From CALJXB01 sp965225935 (GTDB lineage: Bacteria; Pseudomonadota; Alphaproteobacteria; Kiloniellales; JAKSDN01), in NCBI GenBank assembly GCA_965225935.1, contig CBDDCC010000003.1, positions 434,001 through 498,000 on the forward strand: a stretch of 64,000 bases of DNA. Direction: 5' to 3'. Position numbers and translations under genes: made by a program. This document shows, piece after piece, positions 1-8,574 of the stretch. Numbering within the stretch: position 1 is the stretch's first letter; each line of letters opens with the position of its first letter. Below the pieces are notes generated by a model that made no database searches, was not told where the DNA came from, and was given only the letters and a program-made list of their open reading frames with translations.

Positions 1-423
1 GAGCGGCCGGTCCCACTCCAGCGCCAGGGCCTCTTCGGCAGGCGGCCGGGCGGTGGCGGGCCGGTAGGCCGGCGGCGCCACCAGGGCGTGGCGGATGGCC
101 CGGGCCTCGGCGATGGGATGGCGGCTCAGGATCACCAGGTTGTGGATGTCGGCCAGCGTCTTGCTCCCGCTGCCGCCGCCGGCGAAGCGGCGGAAGCCGG
201 CATAGGGCGTGCCCTCAAGCAAGTGGTCGAGGGCGTGGAGCACGCGCGGCCCCTTGCTCTCCAGGCGCTGCGCGTTCACCTCCTGGAGGCAGAGCAGGTC
301 GGCCTCCAGGCGCAGGAGCTGAGGACGCAGCACATCAATGCGGGCCGCCAGCGGCAGCTCGCCCCCGGAGTCCTCGCCCAAGCTCTCCAGGTTGAAGGTC
401 GCGATGCGCAGGGTTTCGCTCAT
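1..423 (-). CDS. Endonuclease/exonuclease/phosphatase family protein (C-terminus cut off by window edge)
   Basis: The minus strand reads from an ATG at 421-423 and stays open to the window edge, giving the first 141 residues. The N-terminus contains IATFNLESL followed by LLCLQEVNA, the two opening motifs of the exonuclease III/DNase I-like fold; their Asn and Glu are metal and phosphate ligands in the family. Such proteins cleave phosphodiesters in nucleic acids, phospholipids or inositol phosphates, and the visible part does not decide which. The C-terminal catalytic His and Asp motifs lie outside the window. Family assignment is firm; substrate is unknown. Confidence 0.8.
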   Translation of the reverse strand, partial: MSETLRIATFNLESLGEDSGGELPLAARIDVLRPQLLRLEADLLCLQEVNAQRLESKGPRVLHALDHLLEGTPYAGFRRFAGGGSGSKTLADIHNLVILSRHPIAEARAIRHALVAPPAYRPATARPPAEEALALEWDRPL

Positions 424-508
424 CGGCAATGCCGCTTCGAGCAGGTCTTCGTAACAGCCATACTCAACCTAGCTCAGTGGGCCGCCGGGCGGAACCGGAG
501 CGAAGCGT

Positions 509-1072
509 TTAGAAACCCGAGTCCGGCTGGGCCAGGAAATCCACTTCCTCGGCACTGTCGGCGCGGCCCAGGGCTGCGTTGCGGTGGGGGAAGCGGCCGA
601 AGCGGGCGATCACCTCCCGGTGCTTCACCGCCCATTCGGCCCAGCTCGGATCCTCGTCGAGGGCCGCCATGAGCCGGCAGCAGGTCTCCTGGTCCTCCAG
701 GTCCTCGCTGTGCTCGAAGGGCAGGTAGAGGAACATGCGCCGCATCTGGCTTTCCGTATCCCGGTCGAAGCCGCGGTCGACGGCGAGACGTGCCACCTCG
801 CGCGCCTGTGCGTCCGTGGCGAAGGCCTCGGGCTCGCCCCGGAAGAGGTTGCGCGGCACCTGGTCGAGCAGGATCACCAGGGCGAGGCAGCCCTCGGCCG
901 TGCCGGTCCAACGGTCGCAGGCGCCAGCGGCGGCGCGGCGATGATCCTCGGCCAGGGCATCCGCCACCCGGCGGTCGAAGGCCGCGTCCTTCCCGAACCA
1001 CCTGCCCTCCGCGTCCGGCCCGAACCAGAAGTCCAGGACCCGTTCGATATCCGCCCGATCGCTTTCTTCCAT
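509..1072 (-). CDS. DUF924 family protein
   Basis: The 187-residue product begins MEESDRADIERVLDFWFG. The helical repeat-like pattern with DFWFG near the start, LILLDQVPRNLFRG in the middle and FLYLPFEHSED further on is characteristic of the DUF924 (TPR-like helical) family, common in proteobacteria and without an established biochemical role. An upstream in-frame ATG at 1165 would add 31 Arg/Pro-rich residues that do not resemble the family, so the start at 1072 was preferred. It shares the minus strand with the endonuclease-family gene; no operon evidence beyond proximity. Confidence 0.85.
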   Translation of the reverse strand: MEESDRADIERVLDFWFGPDAEGRWFGKDAAFDRRVADALAEDHRRAAAGACDRWTGTAEGCLALVILLDQVPRNLFRGEPEAFATDAQAREVARLAVDRGFDRDTESQMRRMFLYLPFEHSEDLEDQETCCRLMAALDEDPSWAEWAVKHREVIARFGRFPHRNAALGRADSAEEVDFLAQPDSGF

Positions 1073-1230
1073 GCAGATTGCCCGACGCCTGTTGGGACCC
1101 TGTCGCCGCCATCCTGGTCCCGGCGGCCGGCCGGTGGCAAGGTCCTCTGCCGCGATCTGCAGCACGGGCGTCCGCCCGCGACGGCAGGCTTGCTCTTGCG
1201 AGCTCGCCTGCTTATCTCTGGGCGCGGGTG

Positions 1231-2217
1231 ATGCGCACAGGGGCGGAGTTGCGGAACGTGAGCGAGCAGCTGGACGTCAAGGTGAACCGGATCGCGGTGG
1301 AGGCGGAGGACATCCGCTCCTTCGAGTTCGTCCACCCCGAGGGCGGCGGGCTGCCCCCCTTCACCGCCGGCTCCCATCTCGACGTGCACCTGCCCAGCGG
1401 CCTGGTCCGGCAGTACTCGCTCTGCAACGACCCGCGCGAGACCCACCGCTACGTGGTCGCCGTCCTGCGCGAGCCCGCCGGGCGGGGCGGATCGGCCGGC
1501 ATGCACGACGATCTCAGCGAGAACGACCGCGTCACCATCACCGTGCCGCGCAATCACTTTCCGCTGCACGAGGAGGCGGACCGCCATCTCCTGATCGCCG
1601 GCGGCATCGGCATCACGCCCATGCTCGCCATGGCGCGCCACCTGGCGGCGACGGGCGCCGACTTCCGGCTCCACTACTGTAGCCGCAGCGCCGAGAAGAC
1701 GGCCTTCCTGGAAGAGCTGCAAGCTCCGCCCTTCGCAGAGCGCGTCACCTTCCACCACGACGGCGGCGATCCCTCGAAAGGCCTAGACGTGAAAGCGCTG
1801 CTGGCCGAGGTCGAGGAGGGCACCCACGTCTACTGCTGCGGCCCGACCGGCCTCATGCACGCGGTCCAGGAGGCGAGCGGCCACTGGCCCCTCGGACGTG
1901 TACACTTCGAGTTCTTCGCCGCCGACCCGGATGTCCCCGACGCGCCCCACACGGCCTTCGAGGTGGAGATCGCCAGCAGCGGCGACGTCTACCAGGTGCC
2001 GCCGGACAAGAGCATCCTCGACGTGCTGCTGGAGAACGGCCACGACGTGGACAGCAGCTGCGAAGAGGGCCTCTGCGGCACCTGCATCGTGGACGTGCTG
2101 GACGGCGAGCCGGACCACCGCGACTTCGTCCTCGACGACGAGGAGAAGGAGTCGAACCAGCTGATCACCGTCTGCTGCTCGCGCGCCAAGAGCCGCCGCC
2201 TGAAGCTCGATCTCTAG
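1231..2217 (+). CDS. Phthalate dioxygenase reductase-type electron-transfer protein (FMN/NADH/2Fe-2S)
   Basis: The 328-residue protein has the order flavin-binding domain, NAD domain, plant-type ferredoxin domain at the C-terminus. The flavin motif RQYS is at residues 60-63, GGIGITPMLAM forms the nucleotide loop, CCGPTGLM follows, and the 2Fe-2S ligands are Cys277, Cys282, Cys285 and Cys315 (CX4CX2C...C). This is the architecture of class IA reductases (phthalate dioxygenase reductase, vanillate demethylase VanB), which pass electrons from NADH to a Rieske oxygenase. No oxygenase is adjacent; the nearest Rieske oxygenase is at 33773. GTG at 1258 is an alternative start, since the family core begins near VSEQLDVKV. 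Confidence 0.88.
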   Translation: MRTGAELRNVSEQLDVKVNRIAVEAEDIRSFEFVHPEGGGLPPFTAGSHLDVHLPSGLVRQYSLCNDPRETHRYVVAVLREPAGRGGSAGMHDDLSENDRVTITVPRNHFPLHEEADRHLLIAGGIGITPMLAMARHLAATGADFRLHYCSRSAEKTAFLEELQAPPFAERVTFHHDGGDPSKGLDVKALLAEVEEGTHVYCCGPTGLMHAVQEASGHWPLGRVHFEFFAADPDVPDAPHTAFEVEIASSGDVYQVPPDKSILDVLLENGHDVDSSCEEGLCGTCIVDVLDGEPDHRDFVLDDEEKESNQLITVCCSRAKSRRLKLDL

Positions 2218-2267
2218 GCGGGCGCTCGGCCCGGCGGCGAGCGGAGAGAGAGAGAGGCGGCGGAGCG

Positions 2268-3227
2268 CTAGGCGCTCAGGGCCGCGGCCCGGCCTACGGT
2301 GCCCTCGAAGTAGGCGATGGTCTCGTTGAGCCCCTGGTCCAGGACCACCTTGGGCTCCCAGCCCAGCTTGCTCTTGGCCAGGGCGATGTCCGGCTGGCGC
2401 TGCTTGGGATCGTCGGCCGGCAGCTCCTTGAAGGCCACCTCGGACTCCGTGCCGATCTTGGCGGCGATCAGCTTGGCGATCTCGAGGATCGTGTTCTCCA
2501 CGGGGTTGCCCAGGTTGACCGGTCCCGTCAGGGGCTCCGGCGCCTCCATCAGGGCGATCAGCCCCTCCACCAGATCGCTCACGTAGCAGAAGGAGCGGGT
2601 CTGGCTGCCGTCGCCGTAGACGGTGATGGGATTGCCCTTGAGGGCCTGCACGATGAAGTTGGAGACCACGCGCCCGTCGTTCGGGTGCATGCGGGGCCCG
2701 TAGGTGTTGAAGATGCGGGCCACGCGGATCTCCAGGCTGTGCTGGCGGTAGTAGTCGAAGAACAGGGTCTCGGCGCAGCGCTTGCCCTCGTCGTAGCAGG
2801 AGCGGATGCCCACCGGATTGACGTTGCCCCAGTAGTCCTCGGTCTGGGGATGGACGGAGGGGTCGCCGTAGACCTCGCTGGTCGAGGCCTGGAGGATGCG
2901 CGCCTTCACCCGCTTGGCCAGGCCCAGCATGTTGATGGCGCCATGGACGCAGGTCTTGGTCGTCTGCACCGGGTCGAACTGGTAGTGGATGGGCGAGGCC
3001 GGGCAGGCCATGTTGTAGATCTCGTCCACCTCGACATAGAGCGGAAAGGTGATGTCGTGGCGCAGCAGCTCGAAATAGGGATTGTCCGCCAGATGAAGGA
3101 CGTTTTCCTTGGTCCCGGTGAAGAAGTTATCCGCGCAGATGACTTCGCAGCCCCGTTCGAGCAACCGCTCGCAGAGGTGCGATCCCAGGAATCCGGCGCC
3201 GCCGGTCACGAGCACTCTTTTGCGCAC
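2268..3227 (-). CDS. UDP-glucuronate decarboxylase (UDP-xylose synthase), extended SDR
   Basis: The 319-residue protein starts MRKRVLVTGGAGFLGSH, with the Rossmann glycine motif at residues 9-15, and has the catalytic STS (115-117), Tyr145 and Lys149 (YDEGK) triad of extended SDRs. NMACPASPIHY, ASTSEVYGDP and the stretch around RSFCYVSDLVEG are typical of UDP-glucuronate decarboxylases, which convert UDP-glucuronate to UDP-xylose with NAD for surface polysaccharide or glycan synthesis. Length suits the soluble bacterial type. No glycosyltransferase is nearby, so the destination of the sugar is not shown. A dTDP-glucose dehydratase-like role is less likely because of the motif pattern. Confidence 0.92.
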   Translation of the reverse strand: MRKRVLVTGGAGFLGSHLCERLLERGCEVICADNFFTGTKENVLHLADNPYFELLRHDITFPLYVEVDEIYNMACPASPIHYQFDPVQTTKTCVHGAINMLGLAKRVKARILQASTSEVYGDPSVHPQTEDYWGNVNPVGIRSCYDEGKRCAETLFFDYYRQHSLEIRVARIFNTYGPRMHPNDGRVVSNFIVQALKGNPITVYGDGSQTRSFCYVSDLVEGLIALMEAPEPLTGPVNLGNPVENTILEIAKLIAAKIGTESEVAFKELPADDPKQRQPDIALAKSKLGWEPKVVLDQGLNETIAYFEGTVGRAAALSA

Positions 3228-3519
3228 CAGAAAGACCCTCCTCAGGCAATAGGCCGCCCGAACAAGGCGCCGGAGCCCCCTCTGCCCCGTCGCCGCTCAG
3301 TCGCCGAAGTCGATCATAGGCAGCAGATACTTACAATACGTTGATAATTCGTCACGTCCCGGACCTATGAGAGCGGTTGGCGCCGGGGGTCCCAGGCGCC
3401 CTGAAACAAAAGAAACCCTTCGCCCGGCACCCGGACACGATCGTGAAATCCCGGCCCCCTATCTCTTGCCCACGGCCCCCCAGGGAGGGGCCCGGCAGAG
3501 CGGAGGGAGGACTGGATTC

Positions 3520-4374
3520 ATGAGCGAAAACAAGACCCTGGAAATCCACGTCGGCGATACTCGGGTGTCCTGCCACTTCGCGGGCCGGGGCGCCGAGACC
3601 GTCATCCTGCTGCACGGCTCGGCCGGGACCAAGGCCCACTGGGACCAAGTGCGCGCCCGCCTGGAAGGGCGCTACCGTGTCGTCGTCCCGGACCTCTTCG
3701 GCTACGGCCGCTCCGGTCCCTGCCCGGGGCCGAAGGCGGACCTGGCCGCCCAGGCGGCGCTGGTCTCGGCCCTCCTCGAGCACTGCTCCGGCCCGGTCCA
3801 CCTGGTGGGCCACTCCTACGGCGGCGCCATCGCCCTGCGCGCCGCCTTCGAGCATCCACGGGCCTTCGCCAGCCTGACCCTGATCGAGCCGGTCGCCCTC
3901 CACCTGCTGCGTGACGGTCGGCCAGCGGACTTCGCCCTCTTCCGCGAGTTCGGCGCGGTCGCCGCCAGCGTGGCCCAGGCCGCGGCCGGCAGGGGCGGCC
4001 CCAACGGCATGGCCCGCTTCGTCGACTTCTGGAACGGCGAAGGCACCTGGGCCGGCATCCGGCCGGAAACCCGGACGGGCCTCGCCGCCTACGCCGGCAA
4101 GATCGCCCAGGACTTCCGCGCCGCCATGAGCGAGCCGCTGCCGCCCGCGGCCTACGGTCTGATCGAGGCGCCCACCCGCGTTCTCTTCGGCGAGGCCTCG
4201 CATCCCTCCGGCCGGGCCATCGCCGGCCTGCTGGCCGACGCCCTGCCCGACGCCGGGGTGGAGATGGTGCCAGAGGCTGGCCACATGATCCCCCTCACCC
4301 ACCCGGAGCCGCTCGCCGCAGCGATCGAAGCGCAGCTAGGCGCCGCCGCTCCCGATTGGCCGCTGGCAGCCTAA
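3520..4374 (+). CDS. Alpha/beta-fold hydrolase
   Basis: The 284-residue enzyme carries the oxyanion-hole motif LHGSAG, the nucleophile elbow GHSYGG with Ser99, and a late EAGHMIPL with His255, the usual hydrolase triad. The start at 3520 is set by a strong ribosome-binding site (GGAGGGAGG at 3502-3510). It has no signal peptide, so it is expected in the cytoplasm. Members of this family hydrolyse esters, lactones, epoxides or C-C bonds, and the sequence does not identify the substrate. It is convergent with the PPK2 gene, ending 14 bases from its stop. Confidence 0.88.
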   Translation: MSENKTLEIHVGDTRVSCHFAGRGAETVILLHGSAGTKAHWDQVRARLEGRYRVVVPDLFGYGRSGPCPGPKADLAAQAALVSALLEHCSGPVHLVGHSYGGAIALRAAFEHPRAFASLTLIEPVALHLLRDGRPADFALFREFGAVAASVAQAAAGRGGPNGMARFVDFWNGEGTWAGIRPETRTGLAAYAGKIAQDFRAAMSEPLPPAAYGLIEAPTRVLFGEASHPSGRAIAGLLADALPDAGVEMVPEAGHMIPLTHPEPLAAAIEAQLGAAAPDWPLAA

Positions 4375-4388
4375 AGGGCCGGCCAGCC

Positions 4389-5276
4389 TCAGGGATAGCG
4401 GTTGGGCACTACCTGGTTGGAGGTGAGGCCGGGTGTGAGGTCTTTCGGGCGCTGCTGGGTCTTGGGCAGCTTCGGCAGGTCAGGCGTCACCTTCTCGTAG
4501 GGAATCTGCTCCAGCAGGTGACTGATCAGGTTGAGACGGGCGCGGCGCTTGTCGTCGGCGGGGACCAGGAACCAGGGCGCGTGGGCGGTGTCGGTCCCGC
4601 GCAGCATGGCCTGGTAGGCCCGGGTGTAGTCCCACCAGCGGCGCACGGATTCCGTGTCCATGGGGCTCAGCTTCCAGTGCTTCAAGGGGTCGTTGACGCG
4701 CGCCTCGAAACGTCGGCGCTGGACGTCCCGGCTGACGTCCAGGAAGTACTTGATGAGGTGGATGCCGTCCTCGACGATCTCGCGCTCGAGGGCCGGCACG
4801 TCCTCCATGAAGCGCGCGTACTCCTCGTCGCTGCAGAAGTTCATGACCCGCTCGACGCCGAGCCGGTTGTACCAGGAGCGGTCGAACAGCACGATCTCGC
4901 CCGCCGCCGGGAAGTGGGCCATGTAGCGCTGGATGTACATCTGCGAGCGCTCCCGGTCCGACGGCTTCGGCAGCGCCACGTGCTTGAAGACCCGGGGGCT
5001 CACGCGCCGGGTGATGCGACTGATGACCCCGCCCTTGCCGGCGGTGTCGCGGCCCTCGAAGACCACGATGACCCGCGCCGCCTTTGCCACCGCCCAGGCC
5101 TGCAGGCGGGTCAGCTCGACCTGGAGGCGGTAGAGCTCCGTCTCGAAGTCCTTGCGCTTCATCTTCGGCGGCGGCGCCCGGCCCTTCGCCGCCCGTTTGC
5201 CGGTCCGCTTCGCCACCTTGTCAGCCTTCTTCCCCACGGCCGCCTCCCCCGCAACCTGCGGCGCCTTCCGCGCCAT
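4389..5276 (-). CDS. ppk2: Polyphosphate kinase 2 family protein (class I type)
   Basis: The product is about 295 residues with a basic, Lys/Arg-rich N-terminal tail. Walker A is EGRDTAGKGG, followed by RYMAHFPAAGEIVLFDRSWY, which includes the Walker B/lid region, then VMNFCSDEEY. These are signature motifs of PPK2, which moves phosphate between polyphosphate and nucleoside di- or monophosphates. The single domain and motif spacing match class I enzymes that act on NDPs. The ATG at 5276 is used; a further ATG at 5312 would add 12 residues. It is followed downstream (convergently) by the alpha/beta hydrolase gene. Confidence 0.93.
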   Translation of the reverse strand: MARKAPQVAGEAAVGKKADKVAKRTGKRAAKGRAPPPKMKRKDFETELYRLQVELTRLQAWAVAKAARVIVVFEGRDTAGKGGVISRITRRVSPRVFKHVALPKPSDRERSQMYIQRYMAHFPAAGEIVLFDRSWYNRLGVERVMNFCSDEEYARFMEDVPALEREIVEDGIHLIKYFLDVSRDVQRRRFEARVNDPLKHWKLSPMDTESVRRWWDYTRAYQAMLRGTDTAHAPWFLVPADDKRRARLNLISHLLEQIPYEKVTPDLPKLPKTQQRPKDLTPGLTSNQVVPNRYP

Positions 5277-5324
5277 CCGGTGCAGTGTGATAAGCCGTCC
5301 GCTGGATGGCAAGCGCGGCCCCGC

Positions 5325-5879
5325 TCAGCAGCCGCCCGACCGTGCGCGCAAGGGTTGGACGGCGAGCCGCCAGGCCGCGGCGTCCTCGGCCAGCGCGGGC
5401 GGGACAGGTGCGATCGCCGCGCAGACCTCGGCGGGCGCGGCGCCCTCGAGGGCAGCCAGCGCCTCGATGATGCGCCCGGTCAGCGCGCCGATGGCGGGGC
5501 GCAGCTCCGCCTTGAGGTCGGGCACGTCGGCGAAGCGGCCCTGGCCGGCCCGCCGCCAGTCCTCGAACAGGCGGGACTGGATCTGCTTGGCGGCGGCGAT
5601 CTGGGCCTGGAAGAAGTCCGTGGCCAAGTCCGCGGCCACGCCCCCCGCTTCGGCGGCGGCGACCACCTTGTCGAGCACCACGCGCTCGCGGGCCAGGTCC
5701 TCGATCGCCAGCTCCTCGTTCCACTTGTGCCACGCCACCGCCTCCATGAGCGAGAGGCGCTCGGTCATGGCCGCCGTCAGCGCCCCGGCGGGACCTGGCA
5801 GCCCGTCGGCCGTCGCGCGGCCGGGCCCGCAGGCCAGGGCCACGGCGAGGATCAGCAGTCCCGTCAAAGATCGCTGCAT
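5325..5879 (-). CDS. Exported chorismate mutase, AroQ gamma class
   Basis: The 184-residue protein begins with a signal peptide (MQRSLTGLLILAVALACG, cleavage near ATADG). The mature part has RLSLMEAVAWHKWNEELAI, DLARERVVLDKV and FFQAQIAAAKQIQSRLFEDW, the all-helical arrangement of secreted AroQ gamma chorismate mutases, including the conserved Arg, Lys and Gln-Ile-x-x-x-Lys positions. It would convert chorismate to prephenate in the periplasm. An in-frame ATG at 5978 would bury the signal peptide and was rejected. The function of exported chorismate mutases in free-living bacteria is poorly understood; no cyclohexadienyl dehydratase is adjacent. Confidence 0.85.
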   Translation of the reverse strand: MQRSLTGLLILAVALACGPGRATADGLPGPAGALTAAMTERLSLMEAVAWHKWNEELAIEDLARERVVLDKVVAAAEAGGVAADLATDFFQAQIAAAKQIQSRLFEDWRRAGQGRFADVPDLKAELRPAIGALTGRIIEALAALEGAAPAEVCAAIAPVPPALAEDAAAWRLAVQPLRARSGGC

Positions 5880-6062
5880 CGGTTTCCCTCGGTCCACGAC
5901 AACGCTGGGTGGCACGACTGGGCGCCACGACTGGTCGGCCGCGCGCGCCGGTGGATAGAAATAGCTGAGGAAGGCCATCGGATATAATTGATTTTCATTC
6001 CTCCCTGGCTTGCGTAGGACTTTGGGTCGAGATCAGCTGGGGTCGAGCGAAGGGAGGCGCCG

Positions 6063-8138
6063 ATGCCGCGCGATCCGCGATACGACGTGCTGTTCGAGCC
6101 CGTGCAGATCGGGCCGGTCACCGCCAGGAACCGCTTCTACCAGGTGCCCCACTGCAACGGCATGGGCTACCGGGACGTGAGCGCCATGGCCCGCATGCGC
6201 GGCGTGAAGGCCGAGGGCGGTTGGGGCGTGGTCTGCACCGAGCAGGTGGAGTTCCACCACAGCTCCGAGATCACGCCTTTCATCGAGCTGCGCCTTTGGG
6301 ACGAGCGGGATCTGCCGGCGCTCGCCCGCATGGCCGAGGCGGTGCACGCGCACGGGGCGCTCGCCGGCATCGAGCTCGCCTACAACGGCATGAACGGCCC
6401 CAACTTCTACACCCGCGAGGTGCCGCTCGGGCCCTCCCACCTGCCGGTCGCCACCTTCACCTACGACCCGGTCCAGGCCCGCGCCATGGACAAGGAGGAC
6501 ATCGCCAACCTGCGGCGCTGGCACAAGCAGGCCGCTCTCCGGGCCAAGACGGCCGGCTTCGACATCGTCTACGTCTACGCCGCTCACGGCTTGGGCGGTC
6601 TCAACTACTTCCTCTCGCGGCGCCACAACACCCGCGGCGACGAGTACGGCGGCAGCCTGGAGAACCGCATCCGCCTGGTGCGCGAGATCATCGAGGACAC
6701 CAAGGAGGCGGTGGGCGAAAGCTGCGCCGTCGCCGTGCGCTTCACCGTCGACGAGCTGCTGGGCGAGACGGGCCTGCACAAGGACGAGGCGCACGAGATG
6801 ATCGGCCTGATGGCCGAGCTGCCGGACCTCTGGGACCTGGTGCTGGCCGGCTGGGAGAACGACTCCCAGACCTCGCGCTTCGGCGAGCAGGGCCTGCAGG
6901 AGCCCTTCGTGGCCGGCGTCAAGCGGCTGACGAGCAAGCCGGTGGTGGGCGTCGGCTGGTTCACCTCCCCCGACACCATGGTCTCCCAGGTGAAGCGGGG
7001 CATCCTCGATTTGATCGGCGCGGCGCGGCCCTCCATCGCCGACCCCTTCCTGCCGAAGAAGGTGGAGGAGGGGCGGCTCGACGAGATCCGCGAGTGCATC
7101 GGCTGCAACATCTGCGTCTCCGGGGACATGACCATGTCGCCCATCCGCTGCACCCAGAACCCCACCATGGGCGAGGAGTGGCGGAGAGACTGGCATCCCG
7201 AGGCGATCGCGCCCAAGGGCTCCGACGACGGGGTGCTGGTGGTGGGCGGCGGGCCGGCGGGTCTCGAATGCGCCCGGGCGCTCGGCCAGCGGGGCTACCA
7301 GGTGGTGCTCGCCGAGGCGGGCACCGAGCTGGGCGGCAGGGTGAGCCGCGAGGCGCGGCTGCCCGGGCTCTCGGCCTGGGCCCGGGTGCGGGACTACCGG
7401 GAGACCTTGATCCGCCCCATGACGAACGTCGAGATCTATTTCGACAGCCGGCTCGGCGCCGAGGACGTCCTCGGCTTCGGCTTCCAGCACGTGGCGGTCG
7501 CGACCGGCGCCAGATGGCGGCGTGACGGCGTGGCGCGCACGCGCCTCACGCCTCTTGCGGTCGAGGAGGGCGCCGAAGTGCTGACCCCCGACGACCTGAT
7601 GGACGGCAAGCGCCCGGGCGGCCGGCGGATCGCGATTTACGACGACGACCACTACTACCTGGGCGGCGTGCTGGCCGAGCTGCTGGCCGAGGCGGACTAC
7701 GAGGTAACGTTGATTACCCCCGCCGCCGACGCCTCCAACTGGACCCACAACACCCTGGAGCAGGGCTTCATCCAGGCCCGCCTGCTGGAGCGGGGTGTGG
7801 AGATCCGGCCGCACCTGATGCTCGAGGAGATCAGGGCTGGCGCGGTCGTGGCCTCCTGCATCTTCACCGGCCGAATGCGCGAGCTCGCCGCCGACGGCGT
7901 GGTACTGGTGACCGCCCGCCTGCCCGATGACGGGCTCTACACCGATCTGAGGGCGCGGCGCGACGCCTGGGCCGAGGCCGGCATCAAGTCGGTGAAGGTG
8001 ATCGGCGACGCCTGCGCCCCCGGGCCCATCGCCTACGCGGTCTACGCCGGCCACCGCTACGCCCGCGAGCTCGACGCTCCCGACCTGGGCGACGCCGTGC
8101 CCTTCAAGCGCGAGCTGACGGAACTGGCGGCGGTCTGA
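6063..8138 (+). CDS. Amine dehydrogenase of the trimethylamine/histamine dehydrogenase family
   Basis: The 691-residue protein has an old-yellow-enzyme TIM barrel (about 1-340), a 4Fe-4S site and a C-terminal ADP-binding domain (VLVVGGGPAG). Cys31 in HCNG matches the residue that binds 6-S-cysteinyl FMN. The cluster ligands are Cys345, Cys348, Cys351 and Cys363. Of the three aromatic residues that bind trimethylamine, Trp264 is kept, but Tyr60 is replaced by Gln61 and Trp355 by Asp355; this Gln/Trp/Asp set is the one described for histamine dehydrogenase. Oxidative deamination of a primary amine is therefore inferred. A ribosome-binding site (GGGAGG) precedes the ATG. The cupin gene 34 bases downstream is probably cotranscribed. 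Confidence 0.88.
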   Translation: MPRDPRYDVLFEPVQIGPVTARNRFYQVPHCNGMGYRDVSAMARMRGVKAEGGWGVVCTEQVEFHHSSEITPFIELRLWDERDLPALARMAEAVHAHGALAGIELAYNGMNGPNFYTREVPLGPSHLPVATFTYDPVQARAMDKEDIANLRRWHKQAALRAKTAGFDIVYVYAAHGLGGLNYFLSRRHNTRGDEYGGSLENRIRLVREIIEDTKEAVGESCAVAVRFTVDELLGETGLHKDEAHEMIGLMAELPDLWDLVLAGWENDSQTSRFGEQGLQEPFVAGVKRLTSKPVVGVGWFTSPDTMVSQVKRGILDLIGAARPSIADPFLPKKVEEGRLDEIRECIGCNICVSGDMTMSPIRCTQNPTMGEEWRRDWHPEAIAPKGSDDGVLVVGGGPAGLECARALGQRGYQVVLAEAGTELGGRVSREARLPGLSAWARVRDYRETLIRPMTNVEIYFDSRLGAEDVLGFGFQHVAVATGARWRRDGVARTRLTPLAVEEGAEVLTPDDLMDGKRPGGRRIAIYDDDHYYLGGVLAELLAEADYEVTLITPAADASNWTHNTLEQGFIQARLLERGVEIRPHLMLEEIRAGAVVASCIFTGRMRELAADGVVLVTARLPDDGLYTDLRARRDAWAEAGIKSVKVIGDACAPGPIAYAVYAGHRYARELDAPDLGDAVPFKRELTELAAV

Positions 8139-8172
8139 TAGTCTTCGCGTCACCCAAGGGGAGGAAACGCCA

Positions 8173-8553
8173 ATGAGTCACGCTGCCGTCCGCCTGCTGC
8201 CCGACGGCGACCCTGAGAGCGGCATGGGGCCCTCGCACCTGACGAACCCGGAGAACTTCCTGGGCGAGGACCGCACCGAGACCATCCACAAATTCTTCAC
8301 CAACGCGGGCGGCAACGTCACCGCCGGCGTCTGGGAGTGCGCGCCCTGCCTCGAGACCATCGAGCGCTACGGCGTAGACGAGCTCTGCACGGTCCTGAGC
8401 GGCTCGGTCACCGTCACCGCCGAGGGCGGCGAGGCCCAGACCTTCGGCCCCGGCGACAGCTTCGTCATGCCCCAGGACTTCAAGGGCACCTGGCACATCA
8501 CCGAAACCCTCCGCAAGTTCTGGATGATCGTCGAGCCGCCGAGCGAGGGCTGA
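8173..8553 (+). CDS. Small cupin-domain protein (Cupin_3/EutQ-like)
   Basis: The 126-residue single-domain protein has a central double-stranded beta-helix pattern: GVWECAPC, DELCTVLSGSVTVT, FGPGDSFVMPQDFKGTWHI. It resembles the DUF861/Cupin_3 group found beside amine and amino acid catabolic genes. The GDSF/MPQDFKGTW part is the second cupin motif. GAGGAAA precedes the ATG. Lying just behind the amine dehydrogenase gene, it may handle a product or act in regulation; no catalytic function can be read from the sequence. Confidence 0.85.
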   Translation: MSHAAVRLLPDGDPESGMGPSHLTNPENFLGEDRTETIHKFFTNAGGNVTAGVWECAPCLETIERYGVDELCTVLSGSVTVTAEGGEAQTFGPGDSFVMPQDFKGTWHITETLRKFWMIVEPPSEG

Positions 8554-8574
8554 CCGGACCGCAGCCTCGCCGGT

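Noticed and set aside
4356..5987. 543-codon plus-strand frame opposite PPK2 and chorismate mutase
   Set aside because: It is the antisense shadow of two genes with clear motifs; its translation is Arg/Ala/Gly/Pro-rich with no family features. High GC makes such frames common here.
6063..8138. Calling the gene trimethylamine dehydrogenase
   Set aside because: Two of three substrate-cage aromatics are replaced (Gln61, Asp355), so a methylamine substrate is unlikely.
6033..8153. 706-codon minus-strand frame opposite the amine dehydrogenase
   Set aside because: Shadow frame; the plus-strand protein has conserved flavin and cluster motifs, the minus-strand one is low-complexity.
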